Source of the DNA: Actinobacillus porcitonsillarum
GTDB taxonomy: Bacteria; Pseudomonadota; Gammaproteobacteria; Enterobacterales; Pasteurellaceae
Reading direction: 5' to 3'
NCBI RefSeq assembly: GCF_003101015.1
Contig: NZ_CP029206.1
Span: forward strand, 496,001 to 560,000
Length of the DNA: 64,000 bases
Made by a program: the position numbers and the translations under genes
The notes under the pieces: generated by a model
The model's input: only the letters and a program-made list of their open reading frames with translations
What the model was told of the DNA's origin: nothing
Database searches by the model: none
Shown here: positions 37,694 to 45,843 of the stretch, piece after piece
Numbering within the stretch: position 1 is the stretch's first letter
Layout of the letters: each line of letters starts with the position of its first letter

Positions 37694-38412
37694 TATTTCG
37701 CCTCAAACGTCAGCAAATATTCATAAGTGCGGTCGGTGTAATCCGGATTATCCGCCACTTTTTCCTCAAACTCCGCCCATACTTTATTAAACCCAACAGT
37801 TGGTGTGAAGTAAGCAATGCCTTGTTCATCGGTTAAATTAAACGGCTTATCTTCGCCTAAACCGACTTTAATCCCTTTAACCGGCTTCCCATCTTTTAAC
37901 ACTAAAATGGCTAGCGGTTTACCGACCACAGGTTCACTTTGCGGAACAAGCTCATAGGCTTGTTGATGGGCTTTTAACGCCTCGCCGTCCTCCCAGCTTA
38001 AAATCGCCTTGCCCAATTTCATCGGGTTCATCGAAAATTCTGCGTTTGGCGCTTCTTTTTTGGTTTTCTCCACATATTTACCGCTCGGCAATTTTGACCA
38101 AATACCATTGTTAAACTCAATAAAAACAATGTTGCCTTCCACCGCAATGACGGCTTCGCCTTTGTTGTTGTCCATTTTATTAAATGCAGGAGAAAGCGGG
38201 CTAATTTTGCCGTGAAAGAGTTGGCTAACAGAGGTTAGTTTAGAGAGGGGATAAGGTTCTGTGGTTTCGTGACCGAATTTAATGAGGTAATGAGGCATTT
38301 TAGTATTGAGAGGGGAACGTTCGAGCCAGACATTATGCGCTTGAGCAATAGTTGAGCCAAATAAACACACGGCGATTGCCGCAACACTTGTCAATTTAAA
38401 CGAGAAAGCCAT
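37693..38412 (-). CDS. cbiK: Periplasmic DUF4198-type nickel transport protein CbiK
   Basis: A 239-residue precursor with signal peptide (MAFSFKLTSVAAIAVCLFGS, ending AQA-HN) and a DUF4198-like mature part starting HNVWLERSP, with a histidine near the mature N-terminus as in metal-binding members. The ATG at 38412 has AGAGG eight bases upstream; an in-frame TTG two codons earlier is less likely. It is the first gene of the cbiKLMQO-apuT-ure cluster. A nickel role follows from the family and the adjacent urease. Confidence 0.88.
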   Translation of the reverse strand: MAFSFKLTSVAAIAVCLFGSTIAQAHNVWLERSPLNTKMPHYLIKFGHETTEPYPLSKLTSVSQLFHGKISPLSPAFNKMDNNKGEAVIAVEGNIVFIEFNNGIWSKLPSGKYVEKTKKEAPNAEFSMNPMKLGKAILSWEDGEALKAHQQAYELVPQSEPVVGKPLAILVLKDGKPVKGIKVGLGEDKPFNLTDEQGIAYFTPTVGFNKVWAEFEEKVADNPDYTDRTYEYLLTFEAK

Positions 38413-38455
38413 TTTCAACCTCTATTTATTTTAAGTGATAAAACAATTTGGGAAT

Positions 38456-38484
38456 ATTTTAGAATAGTTTTACTTATCGCTCAA
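38456..38484 (-). promoter_or_regulatory. Sigma-70 promoter for the cbi/ure cluster
   Basis: Read on the minus strand, TTGAGC (-35, 38484-38479) and TAAAAT (-10, 38461-38456) are separated by exactly 17 bp. The start would be near 38449, about 37 bp before the cbiK ATG. It probably drives cbiKLMQO and, by read-through, apuT and the urease genes. Confidence 0.7.
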
Positions 38485-38547
38485 ATTAAAATTTCTAATA
38501 ATCAAGTGAATTTTCTTTCATTTATATAAAAAGTAAATAGTTAAACT

Positions 38548-38576
38548 TTGCACTTTAAATTAAATTTAGATAAGAT
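38548..38576 (+). promoter_or_regulatory. Sigma-70 promoter for the MerR-family regulator
   Basis: TTGCAC (38548-38553) and TAAGAT (38571-38576) are separated by 17 bp, with a start near 38583 and GAGAAAGGG before the ATG at 38609. The two divergent promoters are back to back, about 60 bp apart. Confidence 0.7.
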
Positions 38577-38608
38577 GTATAAAAATTTATCTGAGAAAGG
38601 GCAAAATC

Positions 38609-39241
38609 ATGCTAAAAATGAATGAATTATCGACACTAACAAACACACCAAAATCTACGATTTTATATTACATTAAAGAAGGTTTACTGCCTGAACCTCA
38701 TAAAGATAAACCTAATTTCCATCTCTATGACGAAAACAATATTCAATTAATTGAATTCATTAAATATCTGCAAACAAATTTCTCAGCTTCTATTTCTCAA
38801 ATAAAAGCAATCTTTGAGCAACCTGACTTCGATTTATCAAATCCTTACAAAAGTTTGATCCATTCACTTCACTTAATTATTCACGCAGAAAGCGAACGTT
38901 TTACCCCGTCAGAACTTTGCGATGAATTTGGGATTACCGAAATTGAATTAAACGAATTAGTTGAAAATGGGCTTATCAATCCAAGAAATGGTATTTTTAC
39001 GACACGAGAAAGAGATATGCTCGCCATCATTAGCCGATGTGATGGACAAGAATATCAACTTCTTCAGCAATATGCGGAAATGGCTAAAACACTTGCACAG
39101 CAAGAAGTTGAAATTGGCATGAATATCCTACATTCTCAAACCCAACAAAATGAGCGATTAAAGCATTTCTTTGATTTATTACTTTTACTCAAGCCTTACA
39201 TGCTAAATCAACAAACATTTAATGCTTACCAACAGCTGTAA
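38609..39241 (+). CDS. nimR: MerR-family transcriptional regulator, NimR-like
   Basis: A 210-residue regulator with an N-terminal MerR winged helix (MNELSTLTNTPKSTILYYIKEGLL, FHLYDENNIQLIEFIKYLQ) and a second HTH-like segment (ELCDEFGITEIELNELVENGLI, about 105-126). It diverges from the nickel transporter gene cbiK. In Haemophilus influenzae the MerR-like NimR controls a NikKLMQO nickel transporter, so the same job is inferred here. No classical MerR C-terminal metal-binding cysteines are seen; cysteines occur only at isolated positions. The MerR fold is sure, the NimR identity probable. Confidence 0.72.
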   Translation: MLKMNELSTLTNTPKSTILYYIKEGLLPEPHKDKPNFHLYDENNIQLIEFIKYLQTNFSASISQIKAIFEQPDFDLSNPYKSLIHSLHLIIHAESERFTPSELCDEFGITEIELNELVENGLINPRNGIFTTRERDMLAIISRCDGQEYQLLQQYAEMAKTLAQQEVEIGMNILHSQTQQNERLKHFFDLLLLLKPYMLNQQTFNAYQQL

Positions 39242-39285
39242 AAGTACAAAGAAACGCTTTACACTTTTATGAAATAATTCCACTT

Positions 39286-40182
39286 TTACCCATACCGCCG
39301 TTTCAAAATCTCCGTTAAGCGGTCAAACACAAACAGCACTCGTGGCGATGTGATGGTTTGATACGGGCGGTATAAATACAGTTGCCATTTATCAATCGGC
39401 AATTCAGGAAATAACTTCACTAACTCGCCACGCTCAAAATATGGTTTGCAGAACAGTTCGCTGATAAAGCCCACCACGTTGCCACGCAGCACTGCTTTTA
39501 GCTCACATTCAGGGTCGGAGCTGTAAAAAAGCACCTCTCTCGGTAGCAGTTTTTGCTCGTCATTCATCGCTAAATCCCACGCTCGCCCTGTTTCTACGTT
39601 GATCGGCAAGGAAAAGGGGAAATTGCGCTGCAAGTCATCTAAATCTTTCGGCGTTCCCAATCGTTCCAGTAATTTCGGCGAAGCGACAATCCAATCTTGT
39701 AAATCGGCAATTTTACGGATAATAAAATTCGGGTTCGGCTCAGGTCCAATACGCAAGCCAATATCAATGCGATGTTCCACCGCATCAAATTTGGTCATAT
39801 CTTCACGCCAATCAATCACCAACTGCGGATAGGGCGCAAGTGCGGTCAAAAGTTCGTCCAGAATTTTGTCATTTTCACGCCAACGGGGAAAGGTAATCCG
39901 CACCACACCTGCCATTTCGTCCGTTTGTTGCTTGCCGAGTTTGAACAGATTATCGGTGTCCGCCAGCAGTTGTTTTGCCTTAATCAAAAACTGCTCGCCA
40001 AAATTGGTCAGGCGAATTTGTCGAGTGTTTCGCTTAAACAACTGCTCGCCCAATTCCTGTTCCAATTCCGCAATCACACGCGTGACTACCGAAGGCGAAA
40101 CCGCCAACTGCATTGCCGTTTCCCGAAAATTCAGCGTTTCGCTGGCAAGGCAAAAATATTTAATCGCATCGAGCTTGTTCAT
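39286..40182 (-). CDS. LysR-family transcriptional regulator (type A)
   Basis: A 298-residue LTTR. The HTH is in MNKLDAIKYFCLASETLNFR and ETAMQLAVSPSVVTRVIAEL; the co-inducer domain starts near 90 (GVVRITFPRWRENDKIL) and ends with PIDKWQLYLYRPYQTITSPR. Very similar sequence is found in the regulator at 54867-55781 and in a fragment at 52966-53118. It is followed upstream by a GNAT gene and then a divergent oxidoreductase operon that it may control. Confidence 0.88.
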   Translation of the reverse strand: MNKLDAIKYFCLASETLNFRETAMQLAVSPSVVTRVIAELEQELGEQLFKRNTRQIRLTNFGEQFLIKAKQLLADTDNLFKLGKQQTDEMAGVVRITFPRWRENDKILDELLTALAPYPQLVIDWREDMTKFDAVEHRIDIGLRIGPEPNPNFIIRKIADLQDWIVASPKLLERLGTPKDLDDLQRNFPFSLPINVETGRAWDLAMNDEQKLLPREVLFYSSDPECELKAVLRGNVVGFISELFCKPYFERGELVKLFPELPIDKWQLYLYRPYQTITSPRVLFVFDRLTEILKRRYG

Positions 40183-40205
40183 TGGATTGCTCCTTCTTCA
40201 AAAAG

Positions 40206-40262
40206 CAGTCAGATTTTTGATCACTTTGGCTATTGCAAAATCTTGTCAAAATCCGACCGCTC
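40206..40262. repeat. Degenerate inverted uptake-word pair
   Basis: AGCAGTCAGATTTTTGATCA and the opposite arm ending TCCGACCGCT pair imperfectly across about 55 bp. It lies between the LysR gene and the GNAT gene. Confidence 0.4.
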
Positions 40263-40267
40263 TTTCG

Positions 40268-40735
40268 TTATAGTTTCTGTTCCATCAAGGTCTTAAGTGG
40301 CTCAAGCCCTAAACGTTCATAGAAACGAAATGCCCCTTGATTGTCATTCCAAACGTGCAACGTTACGCTATCGCAACCGTTCTCTTTGGCGTATGCCACC
40401 ACGTGTTGATACAATTTCTCGCCAATTTTTTTACCCCGTTGCGAAGCGTCCACACAAAGGTCGTCAATGTACAACACCTTGCGATCAAATAAAGCCGGAA
40501 TGCCCTGCGTAATTTGATATACACAAAACGCATAGCCTTGCACCGTGCCGTTTTCGTCTTCATAAACAAAAATCGGTTTTTGCTCATCTGCCAACAAAGC
40601 GACAATTTCTTCATCGTTGTATTTGCGCTTGCCTGCCTGAAAAATATCAGGACGAGCTTCAGCGTGTACAGCGTGAACTTGATACAACAACTCGGCAATA
40701 CGTGCCACATCTTCGGTTTTTGCGGGTCTGATCAT
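40268..40735 (-). CDS. GNAT-family N-acetyltransferase
   Basis: A 155-residue GCN5-type acetyltransferase. It opens MIRPAKTEDVARIAELLYQV; the acetyl-CoA site is in LYIDDLCVDASQRGKKIGEKLY (the RGKKIG pyrophosphate loop), and NDQGAFRFYERLGLEPL is the C-terminal signature. The acceptor substrate is unknown. It diverges from the quinone reductase operon with about 117 bp between. Confidence 0.9.
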   Translation of the reverse strand: MIRPAKTEDVARIAELLYQVHAVHAEARPDIFQAGKRKYNDEEIVALLADEQKPIFVYEDENGTVQGYAFCVYQITQGIPALFDRKVLYIDDLCVDASQRGKKIGEKLYQHVVAYAKENGCDSVTLHVWNDNQGAFRFYERLGLEPLKTLMEQKL

Positions 40736-40852
40736 TGTTTTACTCCTTCAGCATTATTCTCTTTTTCAGAAAACTCTATTCTGTTTTTATTGATTGTAGT
40801 GCAATCAACCTCCCATTACAATACACCCATCAAAACCCAACAGGAGAACAAA

Positions 40853-41416
40853 ATGAAAAAGGTTTTAGTGATTTCAGGACACCCGAATTTATCGCAATCT
40901 ATCGCCAACCAAACCATTATTGACAGCTTAGCAAGCGGTCTAAATTCGGTGGAAATTCGCCGATTAGATACGCTCTACCCAACCGAACAAATTGATGTTA
41001 GCACCGAGCAGCAAGCTTTGCTCAATGCCGATGTGATTGTGTGGCAATTTCCGTTTTACTGGTATTCAATGCCGGCATTGATGAAAAAATGGCTAGACGA
41101 AGTGTTTTTACACGGTTTTGCTCACGGTTCAACGGCGAAATTAGGCGGTAAAAAATTAGTGATTTCCATCACAACCGGCGCCCCCGAAGTGGCTTATCAA
41201 GAAGATGCTGTGATGAAACACACAATGGCGCAATTAGTTGCCCCTTTTGAAAGTATTGCGGCGTTATGCCAATTAGATTTACAGAATATCAGCTATTTGA
41301 ACGGTGTGAGTTATGTGGGGCGTAACGAAGAAAAAATCGCTGAGCAAAAACAAACAGCCCGTAAATATGCCGAGCAACTTATTCAAACCATCAATGAATT
41401 AATTGGAGAAAAATAA
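40853..41416 (+). CDS. NAD(P)H oxidoreductase, flavodoxin-2 fold
   Basis: A 187-residue FAD/FMN-dependent quinone reductase of the KefF/MdaB type. From the ATG at 40853 (AGGAGA upstream) it reads MKKVLVISGHPNLSQSIANQ, a cofactor-loop start, and ADVIVWQFPFYWYSMPALMK with KWLDEVF, the family active-site region, followed by GKKLVISITTGAPEVAY. It is the first gene of a six-gene set and overlaps the YciI gene by one base (TAATG). A longer open frame upstream overlaps the GNAT gene antisense and is not used. Confidence 0.9.
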   Translation: MKKVLVISGHPNLSQSIANQTIIDSLASGLNSVEIRRLDTLYPTEQIDVSTEQQALLNADVIVWQFPFYWYSMPALMKKWLDEVFLHGFAHGSTAKLGGKKLVISITTGAPEVAYQEDAVMKHTMAQLVAPFESIAALCQLDLQNISYLNGVSYVGRNEEKIAEQKQTARKYAEQLIQTINELIGEK

Positions 41417-41715
41417 TGTATTTAATTGATATTTCATTAAAAAATTCAACCTTATCCGAAGAAGAACAAGCTAAACAACTTGACGCACATCGTGCGTGGT
41501 TTGCCAAATATTTCCAACAAGGCAACTTTTTATTACTCGGTCCTTATTTAGATAAAGAACGTGCCGGTGTGATTATTGCCCAGACAGAAAGCCGTGAACA
41601 GTTAGAAAGTATTCTAGCAGAAGATGTTTATTACCCTAACTTAGCCGATTACCAAATCCGTGAATTTAAAGCGGCAATGGTGGCGGAAAATATTCAACAA
41701 TTTCAAGGAGCATAA
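41416..41715 (+). CDS. YciI-like family protein
   Basis: A 99-residue dimeric alpha-beta barrel protein of the YCII family. The conserved histidine and aspartate sit in DAHRAWFAKYFQQGNFLLLGPY and VIIAQTESREQLESILAEDVYY. Enzymatic role in most members is unknown. It is coupled to the upstream oxidoreductase and is one base away from the SDR start. Confidence 0.85.
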   Translation: MYLIDISLKNSTLSEEEQAKQLDAHRAWFAKYFQQGNFLLLGPYLDKERAGVIIAQTESREQLESILAEDVYYPNLADYQIREFKAAMVAENIQQFQGA

Positions 41716-41716
41716 A

Positions 41717-42466
41717 ATGAACAACATTGAAAACAAAGTCGTGATTATTACCGGTGCAAGTAGCGGTATTGGCGAAGCCACCGCTTATAAATTGGCACAA
41801 GCAGGAGCGAAATTAGTTTTGGGCGCACGCCGTGAAGATAAATTACAAGCCATCGTAAACAACATTAAAGCCAACGGTGGCGAAGCGGTGTATCGTGTTA
41901 CCGATGTCGTCAAAGCGGAAGACAATCAAGCCTTAGTCGCATTAGCCAAATCCGCTTTCGGCAAAGTAGATGCGATTTTCTTAAATGCCGGATTGATGCC
42001 AAATTCCCCCCTTTCTGCGCTTGAAACGAATAATTGGAATGCGATGGTTGATGTGAATATTAAAGGTGTACTCAACGGAATTGCTGCCGTGTTACCGACT
42101 TTTGAAGCACAAAAATCAGGACATATTTTAGCGACCTCTTCCGTTGCTGGCTTAAAAGTTTACCCGGGTTGCGCCGTCTATTGCGGCACGAAATGGGCGG
42201 TTAAAGCGATTATAGAAGGCTTACGAATGGAAAGCGCACAAGCCGGCACAAACATTCGCACCGCAACCATTTACCCTGCGGCAGTACAATCCGAATTGGT
42301 AGCAGGCATTACTAACCCTGAAATGGCTGAAGCAATGCGTGGTTTATATGACACTTACGAAATCCCTGCCGAACGTGTAGCAAACGTGGTGGCATTTGCG
42401 TTAAACCAACCCGAAGATACCAATATCTCTGAATTCACACTGGGCCCGACTACTCAACCTTGGTAA
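41717..42466 (+). CDS. Short-chain dehydrogenase/reductase
   Basis: A 249-residue classical SDR from the ATG at 41717 (AAGGAG upstream). The nucleotide motif is TGASSGIG (12-19), NAG is at 90-92, the catalytic serine at 141-142 and the YxxxK pair is Y155/K159 (YCGTK). GARRE near 36-40 suggests NADP preference. The substrate is unknown; homologues are YdfG-like. It starts one base after the YciI stop. Confidence 0.93.
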   Translation: MNNIENKVVIITGASSGIGEATAYKLAQAGAKLVLGARREDKLQAIVNNIKANGGEAVYRVTDVVKAEDNQALVALAKSAFGKVDAIFLNAGLMPNSPLSALETNNWNAMVDVNIKGVLNGIAAVLPTFEAQKSGHILATSSVAGLKVYPGCAVYCGTKWAVKAIIEGLRMESAQAGTNIRTATIYPAAVQSELVAGITNPEMAEAMRGLYDTYEIPAERVANVVAFALNQPEDTNISEFTLGPTTQPW

Positions 42467-42478
42467 ATTTTTAGCTTG

Positions 42479-42503
42479 TGGGGCAAATGTGATTTGCCCC
42501 TAC
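42479..42503. repeat. Short palindromic element GGGGCAAAT/ATTTGCCCC
   Basis: GTGGGGCAAAT-gtg-ATTTGCCCCTA forms a 9-bp stem 12 bp after the SDR stop. A near-identical element is at 45816-45840. Confidence 0.7.
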
Positions 42504-42530
42504 AAATAATTTCGTTATAGGTATAATACA

Positions 42531-42902
42531 ATGAAAAAATGGGCTTTTTTATTAGGACTAACAATGAGTTTATCAACCCAAGCCGAACCAATTATTCGCA
42601 TTTTTGAAATGCAAATCCGCCCCGAAAGCGTGGAACAATTCACTGAATTAGGCAAACACAATATTCGCCAATCGGTCAATACCGAGCAAGGTGTGTTGGG
42701 AATGTATGTCATGACCGACAAAACCGACCCGAACAAATTTTATGTCGTAGAAGCCTATGCCGATGAAACCGCCTATCAGGCACATCGTGCTTCGCCCCAT
42801 TTTCAAGCGTGGCTCAATGGTGCCAAAGAGATGATTGTGTCACGCAAAATGATTGAAACCAATCCAGTGGTGTTTGGTTCAAAAGCGGTGTCTGTACCAT
42901 AA
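42531..42902 (+). CDS. Exported antibiotic-biosynthesis-monooxygenase (ABM) domain protein
   Basis: A 123-residue protein with a signal peptide (MKKWAFLLGLTMSLSTQA-EP) and one ABM-type ferredoxin-like domain: RIFEMQIRPESVEQFTELGK, FYVVEAYADETAYQAHRASP, HFQAWLNGAKEMI. ABM proteins include quinone monooxygenases and heme-degrading enzymes, but the catalytic residues vary and a function cannot be named. Periplasmic location is inferred. Confidence 0.83.
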   Translation: MKKWAFLLGLTMSLSTQAEPIIRIFEMQIRPESVEQFTELGKHNIRQSVNTEQGVLGMYVMTDKTDPNKFYVVEAYADETAYQAHRASPHFQAWLNGAKEMIVSRKMIETNPVVFGSKAVSVP

Positions 42903-42937
42903 AAGTGAAATTACCCCATAAAAAATAGGAGCAATAA

Positions 42938-43489
42938 ATGATCCACGCATTTCCCCTTAACCAACCGATTTTAGCCGACAGTCCGATTTTTGAAGAAATT
43001 CATCGTATCGTTGAGCAAAATGCGCCAAAACTAGCAGCACTCAACAGCGGTTATCATTCCCCCGAAGAAGTGCGGTCGGTTTTTAGCGAAATATCAGGGC
43101 AAAAAATTGATGAAAGTGTCGTGATTAGCCTACCTGTGTATTCGGATTTTGGTAGCCATATTCGCTTTGGCAAAGAGATATTTATTAACAGCAATGTGAT
43201 GTTTACCGATTTGGGCGGTATTACCATTGAAGATAAGGTGCTAATCGGTCCGAAAGCCAGCATTTTGACCGTCAATCACCCGACTAACCCCACACAACGC
43301 CGTGGCTTAATTCTCAAACCTGTTCACTTAAAGAAAAACTGCTGGATTGGTGCAAACGCCACGATTTTACCGGGGGTAACCGTTGGCGAAAATGCCATTG
43401 TTGCCGCAGGTGCGGTGGTCAGCAAAGATGTTCCCGATAATGCGATTGTGGCGGGCATTCCTGCCAAAGTCATTCAAATGATTGATTAA
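42938..43489 (+). CDS. Hexapeptide-repeat sugar O-acetyltransferase (Maa/LacA-like)
   Basis: A 183-residue left-handed beta-helix acetyltransferase. [39 protein letters not shown] (catalytic His in the VNHP loop), [20 protein letters not shown] and [20 protein letters not shown] are typical of maltose/galactoside acetyltransferases. AGGAGC lies before the ATG. Its acceptor is not identifiable. Confidence 0.9.
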   Translation: MIHAFPLNQPILADSPIFEEIHRIVEQNAPKLAALNSGYHSPEEVRSVFSEISGQKIDESVVISLPVYSDFGSHIRFGKEIFINSNVMFTDLGGITIEDKVLIGPKASILTVNHPTNPTQRRGLILKPVHLKKNCWIGANATILPGVTVGENAIVAAGAVVSKDVPDNAIVAGIPAKVIQMID

Positions 43490-43511
43490 CGACTTTTTAA
43501 GGTAACAACCA

Positions 43512-43650
43512 ATGCAAAAAACAGGACTACTCGGCTTGCTGCTTTCGATCTTTATGTTCCAAAACACCGCTACAGCAGCCGCCCAAGAATTGACCGCACT
43601 TTTGCCTTTAACTCTGGAAATGCAGGATCACTTAAGCAATGAAACTAAAA
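43512..43650 (+). pseudogene. Remnant of a cyclophilin-like domain protein gene
   Basis: An ATG with AAGG upstream opens a frame with a signal-peptide-like start (MQKTGLLGLLLSIFMFQNTA). The next residues, ATAAAQELTALLPLTLEMQD, match the start of small cyclophilin-like proteins, which usually run on for about 80 more residues. After HLSNETK the sequence passes into the start region of the next gene and continues in a non-family frame to 43781. It therefore looks like a gene cut off by deletion and fused to the hydrolase 5' end. Confidence 0.6.
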
Positions 43651-44763
43651 ACTCAACTCAAAACCCTTACTACCGCATTATTACTCGGCTCAACATTATT
43701 ATCAGGAACAGCTATGGCAGATATTACGATTACCCCGGCAAAAAATGTCGCACCGTTAAACTTAACACAACAATGGGATAAAACCTTTAAACTCAGCGAC
43801 CAAGTAGAACACCACAAAGTGACTTTCAGAAACCGCTACGGCATTACCTTAGCTGCCGATTTATACGTACCGAAAAATGCCAAAGGCAAATTACCCGCCA
43901 TCGTGTTAAGCGGTCCGTTCGGCACAGTGAAAGAACAATCTTCTGGCTTACACGCTCACGAAATGGCTAAACGTGGCTTTGTAACCCTTGCTTTTGACCC
44001 GTCATTTACCGGTGAAAGCGGTGGCGAAGTGCGTGATACCGCTTCACCGGATATTTTCTCGGAAGATTTTAGTGCGGCGGTGGATTTTATCGGCTTACAA
44101 TCTTTTGTGGATCGTGATCGTATCGGTGTGTTGGCGATTTGTGGCTTAACCGGTATGGGCGTAACCGCAGCAACCGCAGACAGTCGCATTAAAGCGGTCG
44201 CAACCACGGCAATGTACGATATGTCTCGCAGTATGAGCAAAGGTTACCAAGATTACTACACCCCTGAACAACGGGCGAAAATTGTCGATCACATCAGCCA
44301 ACAACGTTGGAAAGATGCGGAAAACGGTACCTTCGCTAAAGGCTGGCACGAATTAGCCTTTGATGATAAAGGCAATATCATCACAGCACCAGCATTATTT
44401 CCTGAAACTGCTTTGCCAGAAGATGCGCCTGAAGTGGCGAAACGTTTCTTTGATTACTACAAAACGCCGCGTGGTTTCCACCCGCGTTCAATCAACTCAA
44501 CCAGTGCATGGACAGCAACAACACCGATGGCATTTTTTGAGTTTAACTTGATGGATAATATTAAATCATATAACCGTCCGTTATTATTGGTAACAGGCGA
44601 CAAAGCGCACTCTCGTTACTACTCTGAAACGGTGTATGAAAACGCCAACCAACCGAAAGAATTAGTCGTGGTTGAAGGTGCGGATCACGTGGATTTATAT
44701 GATGACTTCAACAAAATTCCGTTTGATAAATTTGAACAATTCTTCAACGCGAATTTGAAATAA
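43639..44763 (+). CDS. Exported alpha/beta hydrolase (dienelactone-hydrolase-like)
   Basis: A 374-residue protein with a signal peptide (LKTLTTALLLGSTLLSGTAM, ending AMA-DI). The alpha/beta-hydrolase core includes LPAIVLSGPFGTVKEQSSGL, HEMAKRGFVTLAFDPSFTGE, RIGVLAICGLTGMGVTAATA (a cysteine where a nucleophile serine or cysteine is expected, GxCxG) and VEGADHVDLYDDF with the catalytic His. Substrate unknown. It starts inside the cyclophilin-like remnant and ends the operon that begins at 40853. Confidence 0.88.
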   Translation: MKLKTQLKTLTTALLLGSTLLSGTAMADITITPAKNVAPLNLTQQWDKTFKLSDQVEHHKVTFRNRYGITLAADLYVPKNAKGKLPAIVLSGPFGTVKEQSSGLHAHEMAKRGFVTLAFDPSFTGESGGEVRDTASPDIFSEDFSAAVDFIGLQSFVDRDRIGVLAICGLTGMGVTAATADSRIKAVATTAMYDMSRSMSKGYQDYYTPEQRAKIVDHISQQRWKDAENGTFAKGWHELAFDDKGNIITAPALFPETALPEDAPEVAKRFFDYYKTPRGFHPRSINSTSAWTATTPMAFFEFNLMDNIKSYNRPLLLVTGDKAHSRYYSETVYENANQPKELVVVEGADHVDLYDDFNKIPFDKFEQFFNANLK

Positions 44764-44920
44764 TCATAGCGTTGTTACGCAAACGGTAGGGGCAAAACAT
44801 AGGATTTAGCACAAAATTTTCCATTTGCAAAATATTCTAAATATCTTACCGCTTTCTTTTTATCGCCAAAATGTTACTCTGTTGTGAGAATAATTTTTTA
44901 ACCGATAAAAGGATTAACCT

Positions 44921-45763
44921 ATGCTACGCACCTACCCTTTCAAACTGGTAAACGTTTTTGCCGAACAACATTTTGGTGGAAATCCATTAGCGGTATTCCC
45001 TCAAGCGGACGGATTGAGCGATGAGGAAATGCAACAAATTGCTAAACAGTTCAATTTAAGCGAAACGGTCTTTGCCTTTAGATCACAAACGGCAGAGGCA
45101 GATTTACGCATTTTTACCCCAGCTTATGAATTGCCGCTAGCAGGACATCCAACATTAGGTTGTGCTTATGTTTTACTGCAACAACGCCAACTGCCTGAGC
45201 AATTTGTGCTGAATACTCGGGCAAAAGCGGTCAAATTAACGGGACAAAATGCAAAAATGGAATTGGCAATTCAAGGCTATGATATTAAACTTTGCCACGC
45301 CAGCCATAGCCAGTTAGCCAAAACAACTGGGCTTAATCAAACACAAATTGCCGATACGGCTTACTGGCTTAACAGCGGATCGCCACAGCTCTTACTGCAA
45401 CTGAATGCTCGTTCTGCTCTTGATGATATTGTGATAGATATTGCGACACTTCACGACATTTGCGAGCAAGATCAGAACAGAACCGTGATTTACCTTTGGT
45501 GTGAAGAAAACGAGATCATTTTCTCTCGCCTTTTCTATGTGGCAAACGGGGCTTTGTTTGAAGACAGCGGAACCGGTTCCGCCTGCGCAAATTTAGGAGC
45601 CTATTTCCTTTCACAAAATAAATACCCTCTTGAACGCCAAGTTCATCAAGGCGATCAAATGGGCAGACCAAACCGCCTGACACTCAAACTGGACGAACAA
45701 CAAACCATTTATGTCGGCGGACAGGTCATTGAAGTAGGCGAAGGGGTATTTAAATTGCCGTAA
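44921..45763 (+). CDS. PhzF-family isomerase-like protein
   Basis: A 280-residue protein of the PhzF/diaminopimelate-epimerase-fold family. It starts YPFKLVNVFAEQHFGGNPLA; the conserved glutamate is in FNLSETVFAF, and AGHPTLGCAYVL and EDSGTGSACANLGAYFL are family motifs. E. coli YddE is a relative without known substrate. AAAAGGATT precedes the ATG. It is a single gene following a 157-bp spacer. Confidence 0.9.
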   Translation: MLRTYPFKLVNVFAEQHFGGNPLAVFPQADGLSDEEMQQIAKQFNLSETVFAFRSQTAEADLRIFTPAYELPLAGHPTLGCAYVLLQQRQLPEQFVLNTRAKAVKLTGQNAKMELAIQGYDIKLCHASHSQLAKTTGLNQTQIADTAYWLNSGSPQLLLQLNARSALDDIVIDIATLHDICEQDQNRTVIYLWCEENEIIFSRLFYVANGALFEDSGTGSACANLGAYFLSQNKYPLERQVHQGDQMGRPNRLTLKLDEQQTIYVGGQVIEVGEGVFKLP

Positions 45764-45815
45764 GTCTATGCCCTCCAAGCGGTCAGATTTTGGAAGGAAT
45801 TTGCAAAATCATCTT

Positions 45816-45840
45816 ATGGGGCAAATATCATTTGCCCCTA
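45816..45840. repeat. Short palindromic element GGGGCAAAT/ATTTGCCCC
   Basis: ATGGGGCAAAT-atc-ATTTGCCCCTA sits between convergent genes (PhzF-like and dioxygenase) and is nearly identical to 42479-42503. Confidence 0.7.
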
Positions 45841-45843
45841 CAT

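Noticed and set aside
40514-40852. N-terminal extension of the quinone reductase by 113 codons
   Set aside because: It is antisense to the GNAT gene and lies before the conserved cofactor-loop start with its own ribosome site at 40853.
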